Of a stretch of DNA of 64,000 bases, positions 51,230 through 60,569 are shown piece by piece. Within the stretch, counting starts at the first letter, position 1. Each line of letters opens with the position of its first letter. The notes under the pieces were generated by a model. That model saw only the letters and a list, made by a program, of their open reading frames with translations, was not told the origin of the DNA and ran no database searches. Source of the stretch: CAILZL01 sp050248275 (GTDB taxonomy: Bacteria; Pseudomonadota; Gammaproteobacteria; Steroidobacterales; Steroidobacteraceae); assembly GCA_050248275.1 (NCBI GenBank), contig JBFWSR010000017.1:1-64000 (forward strand), in the 5' to 3' direction. The translations under genes and the position numbers were made by a program.

Positions 51230-51540
51230 CTAACGGGGGCATGAGCAAGGAACGTTTGTTGAGCATCCTGCTGGCGCCGCATGTTTCCGAAAAGAGCGCG
51301 CGTGCCACGCAAGAAGGCAATCAGGTGGTGTTTCGTGTGCGTCGCGACGCCAGCAAGCCGGAAATCAAGGCTGCTGTCGAAATGCTGTTTGATGTGAAGG
51401 TGTCTGATGTCAACGTGCTGAATGCGATCGGCAAGCAAAAGCGCTTCGGTCAGCGTCTCGGTTGGCGCTCGGATTTCAAGAAGGCCTATGTGCGCCTGGC
51501 GCCGGGTCAGACGATTGAATTTGTCGGTACCGAAGCCTGA
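51226..51540 (+). CDS. rplW: 50S ribosomal protein uL23
   Basis: L23 (104 aa) sits at the tunnel exit and docks trigger factor and SRP. The core LLAPHVSEKSARATQEGNQVVF and the C-terminal KKAYVRLAPGQTIEF are standard. The start at 51226 overlaps rplD; an internal ATG at 51241 (MSKERLL) would also give a full domain. Confidence 0.95.
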   Translation: MTNGGMSKERLLSILLAPHVSEKSARATQEGNQVVFRVRRDASKPEIKAAVEMLFDVKVSDVNVLNAIGKQKRFGQRLGWRSDFKKAYVRLAPGQTIEFVGTEA

Positions 51541-51586
51541 TTCGGCCGGTAAGTTAATCAGCAAGAAGTAGCGGAAGCTAAAGAAC

Positions 51587-52411
51587 ATGCCTCTTATCAA
51601 AGCTAAGCCTACATCTCCTGGACGGCGCTTCCAGGTCAAGATCGATCGCTCGCACCTGCACAAGGGTGAGCCGGTTGCCTCTCTGGTGGTCGCCAAGAAC
51701 TCCACCGGCGCGCGTAATCATTTCGGTCGCTTGACCACGCGTCATCAGGGGGGCGGTCACAAGCAGAAGTACCGCATGGTTGATTTCCTGCGCGACAAGG
51801 ATGGTATCGAAGGCAAGATCGAACGCCTTGAATACGATCCGAACCGCAGCGCGCATCTGGCGCTGGTGTTGTATGCCGACGGCGAACGTCGCTACATCAT
51901 TGCCCCCAAGGGCGTGAATCCGGGCGATGCCATTGCTTCGGGTCCGGAAGCTGCGATCAAGTCCGGCAATGCGATGCAGTTGCGTCATATTCCGGTGGGT
52001 TCGACCATCCACTGCGTGGAGTTGAAGCCCGGCAAGGGTGCGCAGCTGGCGCGCAGCGCTGGCAGCTCGGCCCAGTTGGCGGCGCGCGAAGGTTCATATG
52101 CGACCATTCGCCTGCGCTCCAGCGAAACCCGCAAGGTGCATGTCGATTGTCGCGCCACCATCGGCGAAGTCGGCAACGGCGAGCACAATCTGCGCAGCTT
52201 CGGCAAGGCCGGTGCCAAGCGCTGGCTGGGCATTCGTCCGACCGTTCGCGGTGTGGTGATGAATCCGGTTGATCACCCGCACGGTGGTGGCGAAGGCAAA
52301 TCGGGTCAGGGTAATCCGCATCCTGTCAGTCCTTGGGGCTGGAAGACCAAGGGCAAGAAGACCCGTCATAACAAGCGCACCGCCAGCATGATTGTGCGGC
52401 GCCGTAACTGA
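51587..52411 (+). CDS. rplB: 50S ribosomal protein uL2
   Basis: L2 (274 aa) is needed for subunit joining and peptidyl transfer. It starts PLIKAKPTSPGRRF; the catalytic-region motif VMNPVDHPHGGGEGK with its conserved His is near residue 230. Standard length and place. Confidence 0.97.
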   Translation: MPLIKAKPTSPGRRFQVKIDRSHLHKGEPVASLVVAKNSTGARNHFGRLTTRHQGGGHKQKYRMVDFLRDKDGIEGKIERLEYDPNRSAHLALVLYADGERRYIIAPKGVNPGDAIASGPEAAIKSGNAMQLRHIPVGSTIHCVELKPGKGAQLARSAGSSAQLAAREGSYATIRLRSSETRKVHVDCRATIGEVGNGEHNLRSFGKAGAKRWLGIRPTVRGVVMNPVDHPHGGGEGKSGQGNPHPVSPWGWKTKGKKTRHNKRTASMIVRRRN

Positions 52412-52429
52412 TCCTTAGAGGAGTAGCAA

Positions 52430-52699
52430 GTGCCTCGTTCGATCAAGAAGGGTCCATTTGTGGATCTGCACCTGGCAAAGAAGGTGCGTGTTGCAGTTGA
52501 AAAGAACGATCGTCGTCCGATCAAGACGTGGTCGCGTCGCTCCATGGTGTTGCCCGACATGGTGGGTTTGACCATTGCCGTGCATAACGGGCGTCAGCAT
52601 CTGCCGGTGCTGGTGTCCGAGAACATGGTGGGGCACAAGCTGGGTGAATTTGCGCCAACGCGCACCTTCAAGTCCCATTCCGGCGACAAGAAGGCTTAG
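52430..52699 (+). CDS. rpsS: 30S ribosomal protein uS19
   Basis: S19 (89 aa) is in the 30S head and touches the A-site tRNA. The start is GTG 52430 with GAGGAG upstream; PRSIKKGPFVDLHLAKKV is the usual N-terminus and GHKLGEFAPTRTFKSH the signature. Confidence 0.96.
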   Translation: MPRSIKKGPFVDLHLAKKVRVAVEKNDRRPIKTWSRRSMVLPDMVGLTIAVHNGRQHLPVLVSENMVGHKLGEFAPTRTFKSHSGDKKA

Positions 52700-52711
52700 G
52701 AGTAAGCAACT

Positions 52712-53053
52712 ATGCAAGTAGCTGCTAAGTTGAAAAATGCGCGCATTTCGCCGCAAAAGTGCCGACTGGTGGCGGACATGGTCCGCGGCAAGCCGGTTGG
52801 TCAGGCGCTGGCGACATTGCGTTTCACCCCGAAAAAGGGTGCCAAGCTTATCCGTAAGGTGCTCGAATCGGCGATTGCCAATGCCGAAAACAATTTGAGC
52901 GCCGACATCGATGAGTTGAAGGTCGAGTACATCACGGTGGATATCGCGCCGGTTCTGAAGCGGTTTCATGCTCGCGCAAAAGGTCGCGGCGCCCGCATCT
53001 GGAAGCGCAATAGCCATATTTCAGTCACGGTGGGGGACGGCAAGCAGGGCTAA
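52712..53053 (+). CDS. rplV: 50S ribosomal protein uL22
   Basis: L22 (113 aa) lines the exit tunnel at the macrolide constriction. It starts QVAAKLKNARISPQKCRLVADMVRG; the hairpin loop with AKGRGARIWKRNSHI has no visible resistance change. Confidence 0.97.
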   Translation: MQVAAKLKNARISPQKCRLVADMVRGKPVGQALATLRFTPKKGAKLIRKVLESAIANAENNLSADIDELKVEYITVDIAPVLKRFHARAKGRGARIWKRNSHISVTVGDGKQG

Positions 53054-53092
53054 GGCATTGCTTGGTTCTGTAAGCGTTAGCGAGTTCAGCAC

Positions 53093-53788
53093 ATGGGTCA
53101 AAAAGTAAATCCAGTTGGCATCCGCCTCGGTATCACACGCGACTGGACGTCGAAGTGGTACGCCCCGACGCGTAGCTTTCCGGCGTTCGTTTACTCGGAC
53201 TTCCAGGTTCGCGAGCTGCTCAAGAAGAAACTGAGCGAAGCCTCGGTGAGCCGCATCCAGATCGAGCGTGCCGCACGCAAGGTCAATATCACCATCAACA
53301 CGGCGCGTCCCGGCGTGGTGATCGGCAAGAAGGGTGAGGACATCGAAAAGCTGCGCGCCCAGGCTGCCAGGTTGATGAAGATGCCGGTGGCCGACGTGCG
53401 CATCAACATTGCCGAGATACGCAAGCCGGAACTCGATGCGCAACTGGTTGCCGAGAGCATTGCGCAGCAGCTGGAACGTCGTGTCATGTTCCGCCGCGCC
53501 ATGAAGCGTTCGGTGATGAACACCATGCGCATCGGCGCACTGGGTATCAAGATTCGTCTGTCGGGTCGTCTCAACGGCGCGGAAATCGCGCGTACCGAAT
53601 GGGTTCGCGAGGGCCGCATTCCGCTGCACACTTTCCGTGCCGAGATCGACTACGGTCTGGCTGAAGCCAGGACCACTTACGGAATCATCGGTGTCAAGTG
53701 CTGGATCTTCAAGGGCGAAGTGCTTAACGCCTCCGACGCCAAGTTTGCTGCTGAAGTGCAAGCCCCGGCTGTTGAAGCGACGGCTTAA
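53093..53788 (+). CDS. rpsC: 30S ribosomal protein uS3
   Basis: S3 (231 aa) forms the mRNA entry site with helicase action. It starts GQKVNPVGIRLGITRDW; the KH domain has VVIGKKGEDIEKLR. Followed at 21 bases by rplP. Confidence 0.97.
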   Translation: MGQKVNPVGIRLGITRDWTSKWYAPTRSFPAFVYSDFQVRELLKKKLSEASVSRIQIERAARKVNITINTARPGVVIGKKGEDIEKLRAQAARLMKMPVADVRINIAEIRKPELDAQLVAESIAQQLERRVMFRRAMKRSVMNTMRIGALGIKIRLSGRLNGAEIARTEWVREGRIPLHTFRAEIDYGLAEARTTYGIIGVKCWIFKGEVLNASDAKFAAEVQAPAVEATA

Positions 53789-53812
53789 GGTCAGCGGAGA
53801 GTTTCGATCATG

Positions 53813-54223
53813 ATGCAACCCAAGCGAACAAAGTTCCGCAAGCAGTTCAAGGGCGGTCTGGCCGGCCTGGCTCAGCGTGGCAGCACTGTTGCTTTCGGTG
53901 AATATGGCTTGAAGGCAACCAGTCGCGCTCGCATGACTGCGCGTGAACTGGAAGCTGCCCGTCGCGCCATGACCCGCTACGTCAAACGTGGCGGTCAGGT
54001 ATGGATTCGCGTGTTTCCGGACGTGCCGATCACGCAGAAGCCGCTGGAAGTGCGCATGGGCAGCGGTAAGGGTAACGTGGAGTACTACGTTGCCAAGGTG
54101 CTGCCCGGCAAGATCCTGTTCGAGATGGAAGGCGTGACGGAAGAAATCGCACGCGAAGCGTTTCGACTGGCCGCTTCCAAGCTGTCCGTTGATACCCAGT
54201 TTGTTACCCGCCAAGTGCGTTAA
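53813..54223 (+). CDS. rplP: 50S ribosomal protein uL16
   Basis: L16 (136 aa, standard length) helps position A-site tRNA. It starts MQPKRTKFRKQFKG; the signature GSGKGNVEYYVAKV is present. Two tandem ATG codons exist (53810, 53813); the second gives the family length. Confidence 0.96.
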   Translation: MQPKRTKFRKQFKGGLAGLAQRGSTVAFGEYGLKATSRARMTARELEAARRAMTRYVKRGGQVWIRVFPDVPITQKPLEVRMGSGKGNVEYYVAKVLPGKILFEMEGVTEEIAREAFRLAASKLSVDTQFVTRQVR

Positions 54224-54235
54224 GTAGGTGCGTTG

Positions 54236-54460
54236 ATGGACGCCAAAGAATTTCGTCAGAAGTCGAACAGCGAGCTGCGCACCGAGTTGCTGCAGCTGCG
54301 TCGCGAACAGTTCAATCTGCGCATGGCGCAGGCGACCGGTCAGGCCGTCAAGCCGGATCAGTTTGGAAAGGTGCGCAAGAACATTGCGCGACTCAAGACA
54401 GTGCTGGGCGAGCAGGCTCGTGCCGCTGCTCAGGTTGATGTCAAGCAGAGTGCCAAGTAA
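54236..54460 (+). CDS. rpmC: 50S ribosomal protein uL29
   Basis: L29 (74 aa) is a helical protein near the tunnel exit, beside L23. LRREQFNLRMAQATGQ is the family core. ATG 54236 gives MDAKEFRQKS; its TAA overlaps the ATG of rpsQ (54458-54462). Confidence 0.95.
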   Translation: MDAKEFRQKSNSELRTELLQLRREQFNLRMAQATGQAVKPDQFGKVRKNIARLKTVLGEQARAAAQVDVKQSAK

Positions 54461-54759
54461 TGAGCGAGCCCGTTGTGAACGCCACCATGAATGATCAAGC
54501 CGCTGAACAGAAGACCATCCGTCTGCTGACCGGCAAGGTAGTCAGCAACAAGATGCAGAAGACCATCACCGTGGCGGTGGAGCGTCTGGTCAAGCATCCC
54601 ACCTATGGCAAGTACGTGCGTCGTACCACCAAGTTGCTGGCCCATGACGAAGGCGGCGAGTCGCGCGAAGGCGATGTGGTCGAAATCGTCGAGTGCCGCC
54701 CACTGTCGCGGCGCAAGGCATGGCGTCTGGCCCGGGTGGTCAGCCGCGCGCAGGCTTGA
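54460..54759 (+). CDS. rpsQ: 30S ribosomal protein uS17
   Basis: S17 (99 aa) binds 16S rRNA early in assembly. The OB-fold core GKVVSNKMQKTITVAVERLVKHP is clear. The N-terminus is about 10 residues longer than in E. coli; ATG 54487 is an alternative start. The chosen ATG overlaps the rpmC stop. Confidence 0.94.
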   Translation: MSEPVVNATMNDQAAEQKTIRLLTGKVVSNKMQKTITVAVERLVKHPTYGKYVRRTTKLLAHDEGGESREGDVVEIVECRPLSRRKAWRLARVVSRAQA

Positions 54760-54819
54760 GCCGGCGAGTTCGCCAAAACGTTAAAGCCAGTGCATTAGAG
54801 CCAGAGTGGAAGCTTAAAC

Positions 54820-55188
54820 ATGATTCAGATGCGGACATTGCTGAAGGCAGCCGACAACAGCGGAGCGCGTAGCCTGATGTGCATCAAGGTGCTGGGCGGC
54901 TCCAAGCGTCGCTATGCCACCGTGGGTGATGTCATCAAGGTCAGCGTCAAGGATGCGATCCCGCGCGGCAAGGTGAAGAAAGGCGAAGTGTATGACGCCG
55001 TGGTGGTGCGTACCCGTCATGGTGTGCGTCGTGCCGATGGTTCGTTGATCCGTTTCGATGGCAATGCAGCCGTGCTGTTGACCAGCAAGCTGGAACCGAT
55101 CGGTACGCGTATTTTCGGACCAGTGACCCGCGAGCTGCGCAACGTGCAGTTCATGAAGATTATTTCCCTGGCGCCCGAAGTACTGTAA
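54820..55188 (+). CDS. rplN: 50S ribosomal protein uL14
   Basis: L14 (122 aa) is at the subunit interface and is the RsfS target. It starts MIQMRTLLKAADNSGARSL and ends RELRNVQFMKIISLAPEVL. First gene of the classical spc order; no new promoter is clear in the 60-base gap before it. Confidence 0.97.
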   Translation: MIQMRTLLKAADNSGARSLMCIKVLGGSKRRYATVGDVIKVSVKDAIPRGKVKKGEVYDAVVVRTRHGVRRADGSLIRFDGNAAVLLTSKLEPIGTRIFGPVTRELRNVQFMKIISLAPEVL

Positions 55189-55210
55189 GCGCGGCAGCGG
55201 AGCGAGAGTT

Positions 55211-55525
55211 ATGAGCAAGATTCGTAAAGGCGATGAAGTCGTGATCACGGTCGGCAAGGACAAGGGCCGCCGCGGCACTGTCAGTGCGGTGCTGGAAGGT
55301 CGCGTTATCGTGGAAAATCTGAATATGGTGAAGCGCCATACCAAGCCGAATCCGCAGCGGAACATTCCCGGCGGCATCGTGCAGAAGGAAGCGTCGATTC
55401 ATCTTTCCAACGTGATGTTGTGGAACGCCGCCGCCAGCAAGGGCGACCGTGTTGGTTTCAAGGTTTTGGCTGACGGCCGCAAGGTGCGTTATTTCAAGTC
55501 CAACAACGAGGTCGTTGACCGCTAG
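55211..55525 (+). CDS. rplX: 50S ribosomal protein uL24
   Basis: L24 (104 aa) starts large-subunit assembly and lies near the tunnel exit. The KOW motif is KGDEVVITVGKDKGRRGTV; GGIVQKEASIHLSNV follows. Confidence 0.97.
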   Translation: MSKIRKGDEVVITVGKDKGRRGTVSAVLEGRVIVENLNMVKRHTKPNPQRNIPGGIVQKEASIHLSNVMLWNAAASKGDRVGFKVLADGRKVRYFKSNNEVVDR

Positions 55526-55574
55526 TCCGCTAGCGCAGGTCGACGTTCATTGCTGGTCGCACAGGTATAAAGAA

Positions 55575-56114
55575 ATGGCAAGGCTAGAACAGGTTTATCG
55601 CGAAAAGATCGTGCCCGAGCTGAAAAATACGCTCGAGCTCGCCAACGTCATGCAGGTGCCGAAGATCACCAAGATCACGGTCAACATGGGCGTGGGCGAA
55701 GCGGTGGCCGACAAGAAGATCATGGACAACGCCGTGGGCGACCTGGTCAAGATCACCGGCCAGAAGCCGCTGGTGACCAAGGCGCGCAAATCGGTTGCAA
55801 CCTTCAAGGTGCGCGATGGTCTGGCGATCGGCTGCAAGGTCACGTTGCGTGGCGCCCGCATGTACGAGTTTCTTGATCGTCTGATCAATATCGCCATGCC
55901 GCGCATTCGCGACTTCCGTGGTGTCAGCGCCCGTTCCTTTGACGGTCGCGGCAACTACAATTTCGGTGTGAAGGAACAGATCATCTTCCCGGAAATCGCC
56001 TACGACCAGATCGATGCGATTCGCGGTATGGATATCACCATCACCACCACGGCAACTGACGACAAGCAAGGTCGCGCGTTGCTCGAAGCATTCAATTTTC
56101 CGTTCCGAAAGTAA
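55575..56114 (+). CDS. rplE: 50S ribosomal protein uL5
   Basis: L5 (179 aa) binds 5S rRNA and P-site tRNA. It starts MARLEQVYREKIVPEL; the family segment KITVNMGVGEAVADKK is present. ATG 55575 is chosen; the frame is open upstream into rplX without family support. Confidence 0.97.
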   Translation: MARLEQVYREKIVPELKNTLELANVMQVPKITKITVNMGVGEAVADKKIMDNAVGDLVKITGQKPLVTKARKSVATFKVRDGLAIGCKVTLRGARMYEFLDRLINIAMPRIRDFRGVSARSFDGRGNYNFGVKEQIIFPEIAYDQIDAIRGMDITITTTATDDKQGRALLEAFNFPFRK

Positions 56115-56134
56115 CCGGCAGGGGTTAGCAGGCA

Positions 56135-56440
56135 ATGGCTAAAACATCGATGATCAACCGTGAGACCAAGCGCGAAGCGCTGGTCAAGCGCTATGCCGCC
56201 AAGCGCGCCGAGTTGAAAGAGATCATCCGCAACCCGAAATCGGGAGACGCCGAGCGTGAAGCGGCTGTGGCGAAGCTGCAGGCGCTGCCGCGCGATTCCA
56301 GCGCCAGCAGGCTGCGTAATCGCTGTGCGATTACCGGACGCCCGCGCGGTTTTTACCGGAAGTTTGGTTTGTCCCGGACCAAGCTGCGTGAAGCCACCAT
56401 GCGTGGCGACATCCCGGGCCTCGGAAAGGCCAGCTGGTAA
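56135..56440 (+). CDS. rpsN: 30S ribosomal protein uS14, zinc-free form
   Basis: S14 (101 aa) is in the 30S head. This is the long form without the CxxC zinc ribbon; only one Cys is seen (NRCAITGRPRGFYRKFGLSR). Start ATG 56135. Confidence 0.97.
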   Translation: MAKTSMINRETKREALVKRYAAKRAELKEIIRNPKSGDAEREAAVAKLQALPRDSSASRLRNRCAITGRPRGFYRKFGLSRTKLREATMRGDIPGLGKASW

Positions 56441-56465
56441 CAGCTGGAACCACTGGAGCACCAAT

Positions 56466-56861
56466 ATGAGCATGACGGATCCCATCGCGGACTTCTTGAC
56501 CCGCATTCGCAACGGCCAGTCTTCGGGTAAAACCGAGATCAGCTGTCCTTCTTCCAAGATCAAGCTGGCGTTGGCCAGCGTGCTCAAGGATGAAGGTTAC
56601 ATCGAAGATTTCTCTGTCTCCGCGGACGACGGCAAGCCGACTCTGCGTGTGCAGCTGAAATACTACGAAGGTCGCCCGGTCATAGACCGCCTGGAGCGAG
56701 TCAGCAAGCCCGGTCTGCGCGTGTATAAGGGCAAGGACGAACTGCCCACCATTCTGGGTGGCTTGGGTGTGGTCATCATCTCTACCTCCAAGGGTGTGAT
56801 GACCGGCCGTCAGGCGCGTCAGGATGGCCATGGTGGCGAGGTGTTGTGCATCGTCTCGTAA
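56466..56861 (+). CDS. rpsH: 30S ribosomal protein uS8
   Basis: S8 (131 aa) is a central assembly protein and, in enterics, the repressor of the spc operon. It starts MSMTDPIADFLTRIRNG and ends GGEVLCIVS. GGAG lies about eight bases before ATG 56466; ATG 56472 is also possible. Confidence 0.96.
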   Translation: MSMTDPIADFLTRIRNGQSSGKTEISCPSSKIKLALASVLKDEGYIEDFSVSADDGKPTLRVQLKYYEGRPVIDRLERVSKPGLRVYKGKDELPTILGGLGVVIISTSKGVMTGRQARQDGHGGEVLCIVS

Positions 56862-56898
56862 GGCGAAACACACACATTAACTCTAGAGAGCTGCAAAC

Positions 56899-57432
56899 AT
56901 GTCTCGAGTAGCCAAACAAGCAATCATCCTGCCGAAGGGCGTGACTGCAACGATTACTGCGGAATCCGTCACCGTCAAAGGCGCCAAAGGCAGCATGAGC
57001 CTGACGTTGCGCCCCGGTGTGGCGGTGATTCAGGACGGCAATGCATTGAAGGTGCAGCAGGTTGTGGAAAACCGTGCTTCCAACATGGACGCCGGATCGA
57101 CCCGTGCCCACCTTGCCAATTACGTGGTGGGTGTCAGCACTGGTTTCGAACGCAAGCTGGAGCTGGTCGGCGTGGGTTATCGCGCTGCTGCCCAAGGCAA
57201 GTCGCTGAACCTGACTTTGGGTTTTTCGCATCCGGTGGTTTATGCCGCTCCTGAGGGCATCACCATCGAGACGCCCAGCCAGACCGAAATTCTGGTGAAG
57301 GGCAGCGATCGGCAGAAAGTCGGGCAGGTGGCCGCCGATATCCGCAGCTACCGTCCGCCGGAGCCCTACAAAGGCAAGGGCGTTCGTTACAGCGGCGAGA
57401 AGATCGAGCTGAAGGAAGCGAAGAAGAAGTAA
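56899..57432 (+). CDS. rplF: 50S ribosomal protein uL6
   Basis: L6 (177 aa) supports the GTPase centre. It starts SRVAKQAIILPKGV and holds the signature PPEPYKGKGVRYSGE near the C-terminus. Confidence 0.97.
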   Translation: MSRVAKQAIILPKGVTATITAESVTVKGAKGSMSLTLRPGVAVIQDGNALKVQQVVENRASNMDAGSTRAHLANYVVGVSTGFERKLELVGVGYRAAAQGKSLNLTLGFSHPVVYAAPEGITIETPSQTEILVKGSDRQKVGQVAADIRSYRPPEPYKGKGVRYSGEKIELKEAKKK

Positions 57433-57534
57433 TCGGTCGGCGTGCGCAGCCGGTTACGGTCGGAATGAACGGTTTTGGGTTGTGAGGCCGGTGTGCACAG
57501 GCGCGCCGGTTCACACGAAGCTAGGCAAGAGATC

Positions 57535-57885
57535 ATGAGCAAGAAAGTGCAACGTTTGCGTCGAGCCACCCGCTCACGCGCCAAGATTCGCGAACTGAAG
57601 GCGCTGCGCCTGTCGGTGCATCGCACCGCGCAGCACATATATGCCCAGATTTTCGATACCGAATCGCGCGTGCTGGCGGCCGCTTCCACGGTGCAAAAAG
57701 CGGTGCGCGACAGCGTCAAGTACACCGGCAACAGCGATGCGGCTGCTGCGGTGGGCAAGGCGATTGCCGAGGCTGCCAAGGCCAGGGGCATCACCGAGGT
57801 CGCTTTCGATCGCTCCGGCTACAAGTATCACGGCCGTGTCAAGGCGCTGGCAGATGCCGCGCGTGAACATGGGCTGCAATTCTAA
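57535..57885 (+). CDS. rplR: 50S ribosomal protein uL18
   Basis: L18 (116 aa) carries 5S rRNA into the ribosome with L5. It starts MSKKVQRLRRATRSRAKIREL; the C-domain has RSGYKYHGRVKALADAARE. ATG 57535 is chosen over an earlier open frame at 57475. Confidence 0.96.
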   Translation: MSKKVQRLRRATRSRAKIRELKALRLSVHRTAQHIYAQIFDTESRVLAAASTVQKAVRDSVKYTGNSDAAAAVGKAIAEAAKARGITEVAFDRSGYKYHGRVKALADAAREHGLQF

Positions 57886-57925
57886 GTTCTACGGCTGATG
57901 CCTGTAGACGCATCGAGGAATCGTA

Positions 57926-58435
57926 ATGGCAAGAGTTGAAAAAACCGCCGCTCCCGCAGATGAGTTCATCGAGAAACTGATCGCGGTGAATCGCGTCGCC
58001 AAGACCGTGAAGGGTGGCCGTCAAATGAGCTTTACCGCCCTGACTGTGGTCGGTGACGGCAACGGCAAGGTCGGTTTCGGTTACGGCAAGGCAAAAGAAG
58101 TGCCGGTCGCCATCCAGAAGGCCATGCAGCAGGCACGCAAGCGCATGGTCAGTGTCAGCCTGAAGGGCAGCACGTTGTTCTACGCGGCCAAGGGTCGTCA
58201 TGGCACTTCCAACGTATACATGCAGCCGGCTTCCGACGGTACCGGATTGATCGCCGGCGGCAGCATGCGAGCGGTATTCGAAGCGGCTGGCGTACGTAAC
58301 GTGCTGGCCAAGAGCTATGGCTCGCGTAATCCGATCAACGTGGTGCGCGCTACGGTGGCTGCCCTCGAATCATTGCGTTCTCCCGACGAAGTGGCCGCCA
58401 AGCGCGGCAAGCGTCTTGAAGAGATTGTGGGTTAA
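57926..58435 (+). CDS. rpsE: 30S ribosomal protein uS5
   Basis: S5 (169 aa) acts in accuracy and mRNA unwinding. The N-domain has KTVKGGRQMSFTALTVVGDG; the spectinomycin loop region near residues 15-35 looks wild type. Confidence 0.97.
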   Translation: MARVEKTAAPADEFIEKLIAVNRVAKTVKGGRQMSFTALTVVGDGNGKVGFGYGKAKEVPVAIQKAMQQARKRMVSVSLKGSTLFYAAKGRHGTSNVYMQPASDGTGLIAGGSMRAVFEAAGVRNVLAKSYGSRNPINVVRATVAALESLRSPDEVAAKRGKRLEEIVG

Positions 58436-58440
58436 TCAGC

Positions 58441-58644
58441 ATGACCAAGTCAGCAGTGACGACCGGCAAACAGGTCAAGGTAACGCTCGTCAAGAGCATG
58501 TTTGGACAACTGAAGGCGCATCAGGCAACGGTGCGTGGTCTGGGTCTGCGCCGTATTCGTGACAGCCGGGTGCTGGTGGCTACGACCGAAGTGCGGGGCA
58601 TGATCGTTGCTGCCCAGCACATGTTGCAGGTTGAAGAGCTCTGA
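58441..58644 (+). CDS. rpmD: 50S ribosomal protein uL30
   Basis: L30 (67 aa) is a small surface protein of the large subunit. KVTLVKSMFGQLKAHQATVR is the family core. It starts five bases after rpsE. Confidence 0.95.
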   Translation: MTKSAVTTGKQVKVTLVKSMFGQLKAHQATVRGLGLRRIRDSRVLVATTEVRGMIVAAQHMLQVEEL

Positions 58645-58671
58645 ACCGGGCTTTGAAACATTGAGGTTTAT

Positions 58672-59118
58672 ATGAAACTGAATTCAATCAGCTCTGCTCC
58701 CGGCGCCCGCAAGACGCGTCTGCGCGTGGGGCGCGGTGCGTCCGCCGGTCAGGGCAAAACCTGTGGTCGCGGCGTGAAAGGTCAGCGCGCTCGCAAGGGC
58801 GGCTACCACAAAGTGGGTTTCGAAGGTGGTCAGATGCCTTTGCAGCGCCGTCTGCCGAAGGTGGGTTTCCGCTCCAAGATGGCGACCACCGTGGCTGAAG
58901 TTCGCCTGAGCGAGCTGGCCAAACTGGATGGCGATCTGGTGACGCTGGAAACGCTCAAGACCGCCAGCCTGATTCCGCAGCAGGTGCTGCGCGCCCGTAT
59001 CGTTGCGTCCGGCACCATTGGCAAGGCATTCACCGTCCGCGGTTTGCACCTGACCAAGGGCGCGCTGGCTGCGTTGCAGGCAGCGGGCGGCAGGCTTGAA
59101 GCGGAAGCTGCGGAATAA
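58672..59118 (+). CDS. rplO: 50S ribosomal protein uL15
   Basis: L15 (148 aa) is a late assembly protein. The glycine- and lysine-rich N-terminus RVGRGASAGQGKTCGRGVKG is typical; GFEGGQMPLQRRLPKVGF follows. Confidence 0.97.
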   Translation: MKLNSISSAPGARKTRLRVGRGASAGQGKTCGRGVKGQRARKGGYHKVGFEGGQMPLQRRLPKVGFRSKMATTVAEVRLSELAKLDGDLVTLETLKTASLIPQQVLRARIVASGTIGKAFTVRGLHLTKGALAALQAAGGRLEAEAAE

Positions 59119-59147
59119 TCCGTAGTCATCAGGTAGCTAAATCCAAA

Positions 59148-60497
59148 GTGGCCAGCAAGTCGCAAAACCCAGGTTCCTTGGCTGCACTCGGTGACGTCAC
59201 GCGTTTCACCGAGCTGCGTCAGCGTCTGTTTTTTCTGCTGGGCTGCCTGATTGTCTACCGTATTGGTACGTTCGTCCCCGTGCCTGGCATTGATTCGGCC
59301 GCGCTGGCGCGATTCTTCGAGGAGCAATCCGGCACGCTGCTGGGCATGTTCAACATGTTTTCGGGCGGTGCCCTGCAGCGTCTGTCCATCTTTGCCCTGG
59401 GAGTGATGCCGTACATTTCCGCTTCCATCATCGTGCAGATGATGGGTGTGGTGATGCCGCAGCTTGCCTCCATCAAGAAGGAAGGCGAATCGGGCCGGCG
59501 CAAGTTGACTCAATACACCCGTTATGGCGCCGTTATCCTGGCTGTTCTGCAAGGCGCCAGTGCGGCGGCTGCATTTCAGAAGCAGGGTGTAGTCATCAAT
59601 CCGGGACCGCAGTTCATCATTGTGGCGACGTTTACCCTGACTACCGGCACCATGTTCCTGATGTGGCTGGGCGAGCAGATTACCGAGCGCGGTTTGGGCA
59701 ACGGTATTTCCATGATCATCCTGTCGGGTATCGTGGCCGGGTTACCCAATGCCATCGGTGGCACCTTGCAGCAGGTCAGCAATGGTGAGCTGAATGCGCT
59801 GGTTGCCTTCATGCTGTTTGCCATGGTCATTGCCGTCACTTATTGCGTGGTGTTCGTGGAGCGCGGACAAAGGCGCATCCAGGTCAATTACGCCAAGCGT
59901 CAGCAGGGACGACGCATGATGATGGGCCAGAGCACCCACCTGCCATTCAAGCTGAACATGTCTGGCGTCATCCCACCCATTTTCGCGTCCAGCCTGCTGC
60001 TGTTTCCCGCCACGATTGCCAACTGGTTCGGCAACGCCGCCGAACCCGGTATGGTGCAGAATTTTCTGCAGCAGGCGGCGGCCGCATTGTCCACCGGTCA
60101 GCCCGTGCACATGTTGCTGTATGGCACGCTGATCGTATTTTTCTGTTTTTTCTATACCGCGCTGGTGTTCAATTCGCGGGAAACGGCCGACAACCTCAAA
60201 AAGTCCGGAGCATTCATTCCGGGAATCCGCCCGGGGCAGCAGACCGGTGAGTACATCGACAAGGTGCTGACTCGACTGACGGTATGGGGTGCGATTTACG
60301 TTGCGCTGGTGTGCCTGTTGCCGGAATTCCTGGTGGCGAAGTTCAGCGTACCGTTTTACTTCGGTGGCACTTCTCTGATGATCATGGTGGTGGTGATCAT
60401 GGATTTTCAGGCCCAGGTGGCGGCGCATCTGATGTCGCACCAGTACGAAGGCCTGATGAAAAAAGCCAATCTGCGTGGCTACGGCAAACAGGACTGA
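59148..60497 (+). CDS. secY: Preprotein translocase subunit SecY
   Basis: SecY (449 aa) is the protein-conducting channel of the inner membrane, with ten hydrophobic helices. It partners SecE, coded at 32448. PVPGIDSAAL and MPYISASIIVQMM are family motifs in the plug and second helix. The start is GTG 59148. rpmJ follows. Confidence 0.97.
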   Translation: MASKSQNPGSLAALGDVTRFTELRQRLFFLLGCLIVYRIGTFVPVPGIDSAALARFFEEQSGTLLGMFNMFSGGALQRLSIFALGVMPYISASIIVQMMGVVMPQLASIKKEGESGRRKLTQYTRYGAVILAVLQGASAAAAFQKQGVVINPGPQFIIVATFTLTTGTMFLMWLGEQITERGLGNGISMIILSGIVAGLPNAIGGTLQQVSNGELNALVAFMLFAMVIAVTYCVVFVERGQRRIQVNYAKRQQGRRMMMGQSTHLPFKLNMSGVIPPIFASSLLLFPATIANWFGNAAEPGMVQNFLQQAAAALSTGQPVHMLLYGTLIVFFCFFYTALVFNSRETADNLKKSGAFIPGIRPGQQTGEYIDKVLTRLTVWGAIYVALVCLLPEFLVAKFSVPFYFGGTSLMIMVVVIMDFQAQVAAHLMSHQYEGLMKKANLRGYGKQD

Positions 60498-60569
60498 TCC
60501 TGAACAGAATTGTTTTACAGGCATGCGCCGCTGATCCGGCGGGGCGCGCCGGAGAGTGGAGAAGAAGTC